Assembly (NCBI GenBank): GCA_038214135.1
Contig: JBBQSD010000040.1
Span: 1-45,962 of the forward strand
Direction: 5' to 3'
DNA: 45,962 nucleotides
DNA from: JANLSE01 sp038214135
GTDB lineage: Bacteria > Chloroflexota > Chloroflexia > Chloroflexales > Roseiflexaceae
Part shown: positions 34,177-42,859 of the stretch, in pieces
Numbering within the stretch: the stretch's first letter is position 1
Layout of the letters: every line of letters begins with the position of its first letter
Notes under the pieces: model-generated
Databases searched by the model: none
What the model was told of the DNA's origin: nothing
What the model saw: only the letters and a program-made list of their open reading frames with translations
Position numbers and translations under genes: made by a program

Positions 34177-35220
34177 GTGCTTATCGTCCGTTCTCCCGTT
34201 CGGATCAGTTTTGGTGGTGGCGGAACCGATCTTGCCGCATATTATGAGCGTTTCGGCGGCATGGTCGTCAGTGCGACGCTCAATAAATATATCTATGGGA
34301 TCGTGACGAAAAACTTCGACACGACCTTTCAAGTTATTTCTGCCGATTATCGCACCATCCTGAATCTTCCAACCGATGGCAGCCCGGCCACCAATGCAGA
34401 TCTCGATCTACGGCTCAGTCAGGCCGTCTACGAGCATTTCGATCTGCGGCTGCCACTCAATATCTTTATTGCATCGGAAGTGCCACCCGGTACTGGCCTT
34501 GGTTCCTCCAGCACAACAACCGTCACACTCTGCCATATCTGTAGCACACTAACTGGCCAACTCCTCGGGAAGCGCAATCTGGCCGAGCTCGCCTATCGGA
34601 TCGAAACCGAACGTATGGCAGCACCGATTGGCAAACAGGATCAATACGCCGCTGCGTATGGCGGCATGAATTGCATCGAATTCAGCAGCGATGGTGTACA
34701 AGTGACCCCCCTCGCCATGGAAGCTGCGACGATCCGTACACTCGAGCGCCGGATCATGTTGTTCTACACTGGTGCAACGCGCCAGGCCCGCGAGATTCTT
34801 TCCGAACAGCGCCACCAGAGTGAGCAACATTCAGGCCGGACGATCAATGCGCTGCATCAGATCAAAGCGCTTGGCTGGCAGATCAAGGCTGCACTTGAAC
34901 ACGGCCAGTTCGACGCATTTGGCGAACTGTTGCACGAGGCATGGCAACACAAGAAACAGCTTGCCGATGGTGTCACAAATAGCTTCATTGATCAAGCCTA
35001 TGCGGCTGCACAACGGGGCGGAGCGCTCGGCGGGAAGATAACTGGTGCAGGTGGTGGCGGTTTCCTGATGCTCTACTGCCATGAGGATCGGCAGGATGCT
35101 GTGCGCGCCGCACTTGAACAGCTTGGCCTGCGCCAACTACGCTACGCATTTGAATTTGAGGGCACACGCGTGTTACTGCATACCGGCCAACTCAATACAC
35201 TGCAGGATTGGCGTGGGTAA
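34177..35220 (+). CDS. GHMP kinase, D-glycero-D-manno-heptose 7-phosphate kinase type
   Basis: A 347-residue GHMP kinase. The N terminus LIVRSPVRISFGGGGTDLAAYY is the signature of the HddA group, the phosphate-binding loop PPGTGLGSSS is at 103-112, IGKQDQYAAAYGG follows, and the C-terminal motif is KITGAGGGGF. HddA phosphorylates heptose 7-phosphate at C1 on the way to GDP-heptose. No gmhA, hddC or gmhB neighbour is visible, so a related sugar kinase role is possible. The start is GTG at 34177 with AAAGGA 6 bases upstream. Confidence 0.87.
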   Translation: MLIVRSPVRISFGGGGTDLAAYYERFGGMVVSATLNKYIYGIVTKNFDTTFQVISADYRTILNLPTDGSPATNADLDLRLSQAVYEHFDLRLPLNIFIASEVPPGTGLGSSSTTTVTLCHICSTLTGQLLGKRNLAELAYRIETERMAAPIGKQDQYAAAYGGMNCIEFSSDGVQVTPLAMEAATIRTLERRIMLFYTGATRQAREILSEQRHQSEQHSGRTINALHQIKALGWQIKAALEHGQFDAFGELLHEAWQHKKQLADGVTNSFIDQAYAAAQRGGALGGKITGAGGGGFLMLYCHEDRQDAVRAALEQLGLRQLRYAFEFEGTRVLLHTGQLNTLQDWRG

Positions 35221-35324
35221 GTCGGAATGCGCAGACGACTAAAGTCGCGCCTCACCGGGGCACCCTTTGGGTCTGGTACCCGCCTACGGCCAATGGGTGC
35301 TCTACCCGATTAAAATGTAAAGAT

Positions 35325-35395
35325 CCATAAGCCTGCGGCAAGGGGAAAACGAACCCATAGCCGCGTGGCCGATAGCCGCAGGCTTCAGCCTGCGG
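35325..35395. repeat. CCGCAGGCT-type palindromic repeat
   Basis: A GCCTGCGGCAAGGGG segment, then TAGCCGC-like units, then the 20-base palindrome of CCGCAGGCT and AGCCTGCGG arms at 35376-35395. It is the same family as 21468-21549. Confidence 0.75.
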
Positions 35396-35437
35396 AGTGC
35401 GGTGGGTAGAGGTGAGTTAGCGCCGTTCAACAATTGT

Positions 35438-35479
35438 AGAAAAACACAGCGCCCAGGCGATGAACTTGGGCGTTCGTGT
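35438..35479 (-). terminator. Rho-independent terminator
   Basis: On the minus strand CGCCCA and TGGGCG pair (with outer ACAC/GTGT) and are followed by TTTTT. It lies just after the stop of the 111-residue leftward gene. Confidence 0.75.
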
Positions 35480-35498
35480 GTCTGCTGAGAGATGGCAA

Positions 35499-35834
35499 TT
35501 ACAGCACTTGATAGTCCGACCAGGGATACGGATCGACAACCAGCGACAAAACATTCGCATACGCTAGGGCCGTCTCTGGATGGCTTGCGTCAAACTGCTT
35601 GGACTCCTCGGTCTCGCCGTCGTCGGTCACAATTCGAGCCCGCGCCTCCACACTCTCTATCTCGAACAGCAGCCCATATTTTCCGCTGCGCGTTCCCCGG
35701 TCGCTTTTAATGAGCGATACCCTCCAACCAGGGTAAATCGGCAGGTCAAGAAGTATCTTCATGGCCTGTTCAAACTCTGATTCGGTCACACCTGGCTTCA
35801 ACTCGTACTCGTGAATGCCGATGATTCGTGTCAT
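35499..35834 (-). CDS. Hypothetical protein, possibly ferredoxin-like fold
   Basis: A 111-residue soluble protein. MTRIIGIHEYELKPGVTESEFEQAM... and YGLLFEIESVEARARI give a beta-alpha-beta pattern like dimeric alpha-beta barrel (Dabb/ABM-type) proteins. This is a fold-level guess. AGGAGA lies 7 bases upstream of the ATG, and a good terminator follows. It is divergent from the candidate toxin gene, 248 bases away. Function unknown. Confidence 0.65.
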   Translation of the reverse strand: MTRIIGIHEYELKPGVTESEFEQAMKILLDLPIYPGWRVSLIKSDRGTRSGKYGLLFEIESVEARARIVTDDGETEESKQFDASHPETALAYANVLSLVVDPYPWSDYQVL

Positions 35835-36082
35835 GCCATTCTCCTATTCACTTCTGGTGTCTTTGGATGTGCTGAGTATACAGGACATTGGCATGCTTGT
35901 ATAGCACCAGTTGACATTCGAGGCAATGCGTCAAGAATTACCGTTGCTTGGGTTCGGGCTATGAAACGAAGAATACACCGAAGCTGATCATCGCATGGAT
36001 ACATGGATACCTGTTGCTTGCGCCATGGCGTGGATGGGTGTATTGTGAACATGATCGTCACCATCTGTTCTAGGAGCATGCA

Positions 36083-36877
36083 ATGAAAGACGCCGAACCG
36101 CATCCTTCGGTGGCCGTCACAACCTCCCCTAGACATGTGGTGCCTATCACAACTGCTGCAACCGAAACCCAGCGCGACCCCGCCAGCGCACTGCACCAGG
36201 TGGCAGCGCTCCCGACCACGCACAGCCCCAACCCAGCGCATGTACAGGCGCTGCAACGCACGGTGGGCAATCATGCTGTCACCCAACTCCTCGCCCGTCG
36301 CACGAATCAGAAGCAGCACAGTACAGATGCATCCCACGACGCACCTGAACAAGGGGCATCCGGCTTGCGCGACACCCGCTTGCTCCAAAAGATGCCTAAC
36401 TGCGATCAGGCTGTAGGCGCTCTATCTGCGGGCAATCGCTCTGCAATTCAGCGACTTGTCCCCCACGAACTCTTTGTCAATGATCGGCCAGCCTTTGATC
36501 GACTCATTCAGAATCTACGCGACAATGCCGATCAGATGGATTGGGATTGGCCGCACGTCGAAGAGCGGCATGTGCTGGATGATGGTATGGAGGAAGGAGA
36601 AGTCAGGGATGATTTGGATGCCGATGACTGCTTCTTCGAGGCCACTACCCGAGCCGCCATCTTCGATCTGATGACCGAAGCCATTACAAACGGCGCACGC
36701 AGTTGGGAGGAGGAACGATCAGTCGTCTGGTTCACCTACGACTTCGGTGAACACATTGGGGGCTATCCCGATGGGACATCTGCCACACGGGTAAGGGTGT
36801 TCATCGACACTGATGCTATGGATAACGAGGGCGATATTGAGAATGCCCATATCACGACAGTATTTCCCCTCGCATAG
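36083..36877 (+). CDS. Candidate toxin/effector with injection-system-type leader
   Basis: A 264-residue protein with no signal peptide. The N-terminal third is low complexity and contains LQRTVGNHAVTQLL at 57-70, close to the LQRxxGNxAVxxLL motif common before the cargo of proteins linked to extracellular contractile injection systems (often with DUF4157). The C-terminal half is compact and acidic, with WPHVEERHV (156-164) and a final TTVFPLA. A histidine-rich motif plus a terminal T-x-FP is reminiscent of BECR-fold RNase toxins, but this is inference only. AGGAG lies 7 bases upstream. No obvious immunity gene follows. Confidence 0.6.
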   Translation: MKDAEPHPSVAVTTSPRHVVPITTAATETQRDPASALHQVAALPTTHSPNPAHVQALQRTVGNHAVTQLLARRTNQKQHSTDASHDAPEQGASGLRDTRLLQKMPNCDQAVGALSAGNRSAIQRLVPHELFVNDRPAFDRLIQNLRDNADQMDWDWPHVEERHVLDDGMEEGEVRDDLDADDCFFEATTRAAIFDLMTEAITNGARSWEEERSVVWFTYDFGEHIGGYPDGTSATRVRVFIDTDAMDNEGDIENAHITTVFPLA

Positions 36878-36921
36878 TCACGCTGAAACCCCAATTTCAT
36901 CATGTCTGGCGTTGGCATCGG

Positions 36922-36978
36922 AGGGGCGCAGCAGCCCTCAGGCGAATACACCTTGCTATTGCAGGCTGCTGCGCCCCT
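36922..36978. terminator. Inverted repeat between convergent genes
   Basis: Perfect 15-base arms AGGGGCGCAGCAGCC/GGCTGCTGCGCCCCT around a 27-base loop, between the candidate toxin and the methyltransferase, whose 3' ends face each other. It could stop transcription from both sides, but there is no T run. Confidence 0.5.
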
Positions 36979-37008
36979 ACTGTCATTGTGGGCATATAGG
37001 ATACGCCC

Positions 37009-39117
37009 TTACCCTTCCTCCTCATCCGCTTCAGCTACTTTCCCCACCACACCACCCATCGCCGCCCGCTCCAGGTTCAGCGCGAGCAGCCGTTCCAGAA
37101 TCTGTTCATCGCTCAGGTCGTGTGGCCAGCCGTAGGCATCGCACACGGCCCGATCAAGCTGGGCATGCGCTTCCGCCAGCCATTCAGGCCGAGCATTGTA
37201 CAGGTTGGTGAGGGTGCGCTTCTTCAGTTCAGCATCACTCAGGCCAGGCGGGTTCAGCCAGGCGTCGCGTAGTTCCACCAGGCGTTTTGCTGCAGCAGCA
37301 ATGGCAATGACACGCAGATCGGCCTGGTCTTCGGTGCCTGGTGCCCATGGGAAGGGGAAGGTTTCGAAGCAGGTGGTTGGGGTATAGCGTGGGTGATCTT
37401 CCAAGGATGTCCCCATACGAAGAGACCATACTTCATGGATTTTGGAGTGCAGGACGCCCAAAAAGTAATCATCAGATCGACCAAATACGACAATCTGACA
37501 ATCAGGTAACGTTGGGTTTTTCAACCAAACAAATAATCGATGTTTGGATAGACGGGGCGTGCCAATAAAACGAGGAAGAGGATCAAGGACTGTATACAGA
37601 CTAGGGGATGTCTCTCCATGTTGCCACCAGAATTGCTTACGTCGGGGTCGTCTATTTTCGTCTCGCTCTGGTTTGACAATACGATAGATATAATCAAATG
37701 GCATTTTATAGAGCGCGGATTCTGCCTCGGGCAGGTCACGGAAATTAATTATCCACATATCCCGAGGTCGTCTGGTTATGTCTAAACCATTTACCCAAGG
37801 AAGTACAACATCACTATTTGGGCGACCATTTGGATTTAGTGGCTGACCGATCATTGTATCTGCAAGACTTCGCAAAATATCGAAGGAACCTATTTTGAAT
37901 GTCCCAAGTAGTGACAATCCTTGATTTTCGATTAACCGTTTAGCTGATCCAGCATCAAGAGAGCCGGTAAGGTTAGAATAAATCTCACTTACGGGCAATT
38001 TATTCAATTCACGCTCATGTTCAGTACCGCCATCGAAACCAATTATTGAAACACGCACGGCTGCTCCATCAAGAATCCAAGAGCGATCATCCCAAGCCAT
38101 AAAGATGTCACCAGAATGCTTGATTCGTTCTAAGATTTTTCGATTAGCACCGCCACGTATTGAATTGGTTGCTAGCAACCCGGCTCGCTTCACTTGATTA
38201 TGTTCAATCAATGCTCGCGCACCCTCAAACCAGTATGTCACCAGATCTGCGCCGCCTGGTACCCGTCCTTCGTACAGCTTACGCAACGCCTCAACATAGG
38301 AGTCACCAAGTTCACCACGCATCTTCTTATCACCCAAAAACGGCGGATTGCCAATCACCACATCCGCTGCGGGCCATTCTGGTTCATAGGGCTGGCCCTG
38401 TTCATCGAAGGCCAGGATCGCATCCATCCGTTTGATCGTATCCAGCGATTGGAGAATCGGCTCGGACTGTTTCCCAAAGCCATTATCGCGCAACCATTGC
38501 AGGTAGCCGATCCACACGGTGATCTGTGCCAGCTCGTGGGCATACTCATTGACCTCGATCCCATACAGTTGCTCAGGGCTCACCACAGGTATCATCCGCG
38601 TTAGGCCCAGATCGGCTCCCAGCGTGATCACTTCTTTTTCCAGGTCAAGCAATTGCTTGAGGGCTACATACAAGAAATTGCCCGAACCGCAGGCCGGATC
38701 GAGCACGCGGGTGCCAACTATCTCATCGACAAAGGCCATCAATAGGCGAATCAGATCGTTCTCCAGTCGCGTCCGGCGCGATCCCGTGGCGGCATCACGC
38801 TGAACCGCTACAGCACGGGCCTGTGCCTGCACTTCCGCCCAACGCCGCCGCAGTGGGGCCATCAGCACCGGCTCGATAATCAGCATAATGTCATCGCGGC
38901 TGGTATAGTGTGCGCCCAACTGTGAGCGCTTAGATGGGTCGAGCGAACGTTCAAACAGCGTGCCAAAGATCGATGGTTCAATCGCGCTCCAATCGAGGGC
39001 GCTCACCCGCTCCAGGATCGCCATACCATCGCTATCCAGCGCTAGCACGGTATCATTCTCAAACAGGCTACCATTGAAATATTTGATCTCATCGGTGCCG
39101 AAGAAACCGCCGGTTGT
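37009..39117 (-). pseudogene. MmeI-like DNA methyltransferase, N-terminally truncated
   Basis: An adenine-specific DNA methyltransferase of the MmeI-like (type IIL/COG1002) group. From Met at 39048, SAM motif DPACGSGNF is at 117-125, VNEYAHELA follows, catalytic NPPFLGDKKM starts at 234, then a target-recognition region (37.4-38.3 kb, visibly richer in A/T) and a C-terminal helical part. Upstream, the frame continues with family-typical FFGTDEIKYFNGSLF but hits TAA at 39118-39120. Full-length relatives have several hundred more N-terminal residues, including the nuclease in restriction-modification forms. The 5' end is therefore missing and sequence of another gene takes over. The remaining domain might still be made from an internal start. 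Confidence 0.8.
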
Positions 39118-39120
39118 TTA

Positions 39121-39442
39121 CGGGCAGGAACTTGCTCACGCGTTTGAGCAAGTTGACGTTGTTTCAACAATTTCGGTTGCGAGTTTGACACTCACCGAGG
39201 CTCTTGCAGCTCATCTTAAAGAAGCAGGGACGTCTCTTGGCGATGCAAGTGATGAGACTATCGACATTTCAGTCACAACCGAAAATGGAGGAAGCATTGC
39301 GTTCCACATTAGCGGTTGGTGGATTCTTGTATTCATCACAAGCATCTGCCTCATTCTCGCAACTCTTATGATCGGGCGTGAAACGGTAGCTGAGTATCTT
39401 CAACTACTGATTCAACTTCTCGGTAAGGAGGCTCATCTGTAA
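39121..39442 (+). pseudogene. 3' fragment of a tail-anchored membrane protein gene
   Basis: From the junction with the truncated methyltransferase a rightward frame runs QELAHAFEQVDVVSTISVAS... with a helical part, a beta segment (ISVTTENGGSIAFHIS) and a C-terminal transmembrane helix (WWILVFITSICLILATLMI), and ends in a short amphipathic tail. The same frame continues 5' into antisense methyltransferase sequence and there is no credible start, so the gene lacks its N terminus. A rho-independent terminator follows at 39578. Family not recognised. Confidence 0.6.
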
Positions 39443-39843
39443 AATATCCATCATTCAGTGGCAGTTACAAGATTTGACCTGATAGGCGATCCTGCGAACT
39501 CTCCGGTCAAACCCCTCCCTGTCTGTGCTTGAGCATACTTTGCACAAGTACAATAATATTAGAAGTTTTTACGGTTTACCAGGTCTAGTCCTTTAAGGGC
39601 TAGGCCTGGTTTTTTTGTTACGTGATATACCAAGAAGTAACATATGCAAGGAAACGAGCTTACATTCGACGTGATCACGATCCCTGCGTATGCACAAAGC
39701 GGAGCATCCCTTGCTGGGGCGTTGGGTGGATCTTTGTGCAGCGCCTGTTGCTAGAGCACCTGACCAACAAGTATGAAACAAGCAGGGCTAATCTATCCAC
39801 CTTATCCGTAATCTCGTTATAGCTCGTTGTGGTTCGACGTTCT
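39443..39843. other. Intergenic region with a terminator
   Basis: Apart from the terminator at 39578-39617 this 400-base stretch holds no convincing gene. A 66-codon frame from 39622 has no ribosome site and unusual composition. Confidence 0.5.
39578..39617 (+). terminator. Strong rho-independent terminator
   Basis: 16-base arms ACCAGGTCTAGTCCTT and AAGGGCTAGGCCTGGT (two G-U pairs in RNA) around a one-base centre (3-4 unpaired bases in practice), followed by seven or more T. Oriented to stop rightward transcription from the truncated membrane-protein gene. Confidence 0.9.
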
Positions 39844-40368
39844 CTATACTAACAGCCTTTGATACGGTAAGCCGACGCCAACCTGTTTTGTGGGGAAGAG
39901 CCGCTTGGCGGCGCGGATGGCAGGCGCAATATCGGTATCACCCGTGATCACGACCGCCGTATCACATTGATCAGTCACAAATAATTCAAGCAACCGCACC
40001 GATATAGCTACATCGGTTTCTTTTTCTTCATGGCGTTCAATCAGTGCGTGACAGTGTGGGCAATGTGCTGGTTTGTTTTTGAAGCGCCCCAGTTCAATCG
40101 TTACACCCGTATCCTCAAGACAATTGATGTACTTCTTATGGCGGTTGATGACATCGGCATCCATGGGGATGCGGTGCTTTGCATAGGCTGAGAAGTAGGT
40201 CACGCCAGCAATCGTGGCATTCGGCCCAATCGAGGGCAGCGCCGACCGGCACAAGGCATCTAAGTTCAGCTAGCGCGTCCCTTTCCCGGCCAGACGCAGA
40301 TCGATGCTCGCCTGTTTGAGGGAATGGTAGACGTTGAACCCATCAATCAAAAAGATGGTGCGTGACAT
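39844..40368 (-). pseudogene. NYN-domain (PIN-like) protein gene with in-frame amber codon
   Basis: From the ATG at 40368 the frame reads SRTIFLIDGFNVYHSLKQ (Asp9, metal ligand), then AGKGTR, then TAG at 40270-40272 where relatives have Trp, then LNLDALCRSALPSIG and on through a CPHC zinc-binding pair, HEEKETDVAISVRLLELF and ITGDTDIAPAIRAAK. NYN proteins are PIN-like, metal-dependent nucleases acting on RNA. The end PYQRLLV stops some 40 residues earlier than the family usually does. One nonsense codon plus a short C terminus indicate a decaying gene. Translation could restart at the TTG at 40254, but that would drop the first catalytic Asp. Confidence 0.8.
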
Positions 40369-40383
40369 ACAACTCCCGCATAC

Positions 40384-40412
40384 AAAGAAACCTCCAGGCC
40401 GTAACCTGGAGG
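40384..40412 (-). terminator. Leader hairpin/terminator between promoter and NYN gene
   Basis: On the minus strand CCTCCAGG and CCTGGAGG pair around a 6-base loop, followed by TTTCTTT, 16 bases before the NYN start codon and 40 bases after the promoter. Its position inside the leader suggests attenuation, or it ends a short leader RNA. Confidence 0.65.
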
Positions 40413-40451
40413 GAGCCGATTGGCCGTAGCCTCTCGGTGATGATGCTCTCT

Positions 40452-40479
40452 AGTATACGCACGGGGGCGAATCTGTCAA
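40452..40479 (-). promoter_or_regulatory. Sigma-70-type promoter of the NYN gene
   Basis: On the minus strand TTGACA (40479-40474), a 16-base spacer, then TATACT (40457-40452). It is a near-consensus housekeeping promoter and the best match in the window. It points at the NYN gene 84 bases downstream. Confidence 0.75.
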
Positions 40480-40881
40480 TTAAATTTGCGTTAACATGCG
40501 CTGCGTTCCATCGCTTGGCATGCATGTCACAAAGAAATCCTAAACCCGTGCAGCAGTAGTCGGCGGGTATGCTAGTCGATATCAAACAACCCGTTGTGAA
40601 AGAGACGAATGGCGAGTTGCTGCCCGAGTCGTCCCGCCCCGGCGCACACGCAGGCACAATGGTTTCTGCTTCAAATGTAACTAGGGCCTCAAGCACAGCA
40701 CTCGTTTCTGTCTCCAATTTTGAAACGCAACAGTAGCCGTAACAATAGCAGCCAACAACGGGCTATCGTGCGCTAATGCGTCACCTGATTGGGTTGCCGG
40801 ATACTGCCGTGTAGCAACAGGGGCGAACAGGGAAGAAACGTAATATGCTATACTTGCTCTAGATACGCAAGGAGGTTTGCC
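40480..40881. other. Intergenic region before the DUF3054 gene
   Basis: About 400 bases in which I see no gene. The frame 40343-40717 on the minus strand lacks a ribosome site and overlaps the NYN promoter. TATACT near 40850 may belong to a promoter of the DUF3054 gene. Confidence 0.4.
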
Positions 40882-41316
40882 ATGACTGCTGCCCAAACAA
40901 AATCTGCACAGACACCCGGCGCAATCAGCCGTACGATAACCTTGGCCACTGGGGATGCGATTGTATTCCTGATTTTTTCTGCAATCGGCCGTGGCAGCCA
41001 TGCCGAAGCTGCGGGGTTTTCGGCGCTACCACAGATTCTTGAAACTGCTGCACCATTCATGATCGGATGGTTTGTTGTTGCACCGCTTGTTGGTGCCTAC
41101 CGCGCCGATCTCACCAGCACGCCCCGCCAGATGCTCGGGCGAACCGCGCTGGCCTGGCTGGTTGCATGGCCAATTGGCCTGGGGCTGCGTGCCCTCATTC
41201 GCCAGAGTGGTATCCCACTTACCTTTGCAGCGATCACCTTCGTCACCGTGCTGCTGATGATCGGGCTATGGCGGCTCGCCTTCGCCCTGGTTGCGAAGCG
41301 AACAGCACAGGCATAA
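40882..41316 (+). CDS. DUF3054 family membrane protein
   Basis: A 144-residue integral membrane protein with four hydrophobic segments. TGDAIVFLIFSAIGRGSHAEA at the N terminus and RTALAWLVAWPIGLGLRALIR are the family hallmarks of DUF3054, known mainly from Actinobacteria, Chloroflexi and haloarchaea; function unknown. The AAGGAGG ribosome site 7 bases before the ATG fixes the start. Single gene followed by a repeat-rich gap. Confidence 0.87.
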   Translation: MTAAQTKSAQTPGAISRTITLATGDAIVFLIFSAIGRGSHAEAAGFSALPQILETAAPFMIGWFVVAPLVGAYRADLTSTPRQMLGRTALAWLVAWPIGLGLRALIRQSGIPLTFAAITFVTVLLMIGLWRLAFALVAKRTAQA

Positions 41317-41499
41317 TGCGAGCTATGTATTGGTAAGAACAAACGCGCATCAGGCTCTTGTTCTCTTGGTTCTTCTATTGTCCGCAGATGACGCAGATTT
41401 TCGCAGATGATGAGTTCCGTGGTTCTGCCGTTCCGTCGCTCTGTGATTCTTGGTTCTTGACTATCAACTCTGTATATCTTCGAGTGGAGCACTTTTTTC
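41317..41499. repeat. Gap with short degenerate repeats
   Basis: Contains a CGCAGAT unit repeated at irregular 10-13 base spacing (about 41382-41408) and TTCTTGGTTCTT-type heptamers (41350-41375 and 41448-41460). No gene seen. Confidence 0.55.
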
Positions 41500-42144
41500 A
41501 TGACGAACCTGTATCTCATCCGGCATGGTGAGGCTCATTCTAATGTCGAACCGTGGGTGATTGGCGGAATGAAGGGTTGCCTGGGGCTTACCGAACGCGG
41601 TTTCGCTCAGGTGCGCGCATTGGCCAGCCGCCTGGCATCTGGCGAAATCCCGATTGATGTGATCTATTCAAGTACATTACCGCGCACACGGCAGACCGCT
41701 GAACTGGTTGCGGAAGCCCTGGATCGGCCAATCATCTGGGATGATGATCTGCATGAATTGCGACCCGGCGAGGCCGATGGATTGACCTTCGAGCAGGCTC
41801 GGGAAGCCTACCCAAATCTCCAGAATTTCCTGAATGACCTGTATCTGCCATTTTCGCCAGGTGGGGAAAGCTGGGCTTCGTTTCAACTGCGGGTTTCGGC
41901 AACGCTTGCACGGATCATTGCCGATCACCCTGGCCAACGGATCGCAGTGATCGCCCATGGTGGGGTGATTGAGGTGTCGTTCCTGTATATGCTTGGGCTT
42001 GGGCCACAAACACGCTCACGCAATGCCTTCCATATTCGGAACACAGCCATCACCCACTGGAGGTATAGTGAGAACCATCATCGCCACGAATGGGAGCTGG
42101 CGTGCCATAATGATCACGTCCATCTTCGCGCCGAGAAATTGTGA
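41500..42144 (+). CDS. Histidine phosphatase superfamily protein
   Basis: A 214-residue phosphoglycerate-mutase-like phosphatase. LYLIRHGEAHSN carries the RHG motif with the phospho-accepting His, SSTLPRTRQTAE and the Glu in HELRPGEADGLTFEQ follow, and IAVIAHGGVIEV holds the second His. Substrates of this branch range from sugar phosphates to nucleotides. It precedes the Crp/Fnr gene by a few bases, so the two are likely one transcript. Confidence 0.88.
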   Translation: MTNLYLIRHGEAHSNVEPWVIGGMKGCLGLTERGFAQVRALASRLASGEIPIDVIYSSTLPRTRQTAELVAEALDRPIIWDDDLHELRPGEADGLTFEQAREAYPNLQNFLNDLYLPFSPGGESWASFQLRVSATLARIIADHPGQRIAVIAHGGVIEVSFLYMLGLGPQTRSRNAFHIRNTAITHWRYSENHHRHEWELACHNDHVHLRAEKL

Positions 42145-42151
42145 GATTGCT

Positions 42152-42859
42152 GTGTCCGAACCAGAACCACTGCCACCACCGGTCTATACTGTTGCCGATG
42201 AGGATCTGTTTCGGGATCTGACTGTGGAGCAGCGTGCGGAGATCGAACGTTCGATCTCCTATGCGGAATATCCAACTGGGCATCTGTTCTATGCTCCAGA
42301 AGATGATGGAGAGCGAATATATCTGCTCCAACGTGGGCGGATACGCATCTACAAACTCTCACTCGAAGGCCGCGCACTAACGCTCCTCATTCTTGAACCA
42401 GTCTCGATCTTTGGCGAGATGGCGCTGGCCGATGATTGGCTGCACGATAGCTTTGCAGAAACCCTCACCGATTGCTCGGTTGGCACGTTGCGACGTTCGG
42501 CGCTGCGCCAGATTATGAGCCGCTATCCATCGGTTGCGCTACGCTTCATGCGGGTGATGACGACCCGCCTACGGGCGATGGAACACAAGTTGGCCGATAT
42601 CGCCTTCAAGAGTGTTCCGCAGCGCCTTGCAACGGTACTGTTGGGGTTAGCCGATACCCACGCCAGTGGGCGTGGTGGCCCGCCAACGGTGGTTCGTTAT
42701 ACCCATCAGCAACTGGCCGAGATGATCGGTTCCTACCGCGAGACCGTCACAAAAGCAATTGGGGATTTTCGTGAAGCTGGCCTGATCCAGGTTCAGGATG
42801 AATCGATCTATCTGACCGATATTACCCGGCTGCGGGCATTGGTGGGTATCGTTACGTGA
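42152..42859 (+). CDS. Crp/Fnr family transcriptional regulator
   Basis: A 235-residue regulator. A cyclic-nucleotide-binding-type beta roll (GHLFYAPEDDGERIYLLQRGRIRIYKLS, then SIFGEMAL) is joined by a long dimer helix to a winged HTH with YTHQQLAEMIGSYRETVTKAIGDFREAGLI. There is no N-terminal cysteine cluster, so it is not an oxygen-sensing Fnr. The GTG at 42152 begins just after the phosphatase stop; an in-frame ATG at 42107 would overlap it. Its 3' end overlaps the convergent ParB-like gene by 8 bases. Effector unknown. Confidence 0.88.
   Translation: MSEPEPLPPPVYTVADEDLFRDLTVEQRAEIERSISYAEYPTGHLFYAPEDDGERIYLLQRGRIRIYKLSLEGRALTLLILEPVSIFGEMALADDWLHDSFAETLTDCSVGTLRRSALRQIMSRYPSVALRFMRVMTTRLRAMEHKLADIAFKSVPQRLATVLLGLADTHASGRGGPPTVVRYTHQQLAEMIGSYRETVTKAIGDFREAGLIQVQDESIYLTDITRLRALVGIVT

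Noticed and set aside
38960..39120. The 5' part of the rightward frame that ends at 39442, taken as the N terminus of the membrane protein
   Set aside because: This part is antisense to the conserved methyltransferase region; only the sequence right of about 39120 looks coding.
39622..39822. Small rightward gene after the terminator
   Set aside because: No ribosome site and unusual composition; it probably is not translated.
40343..40717. A 124-codon leftward gene upstream of NYN
   Set aside because: It spans the NYN promoter and leader hairpin, has no ribosome site and no protein-like pattern.
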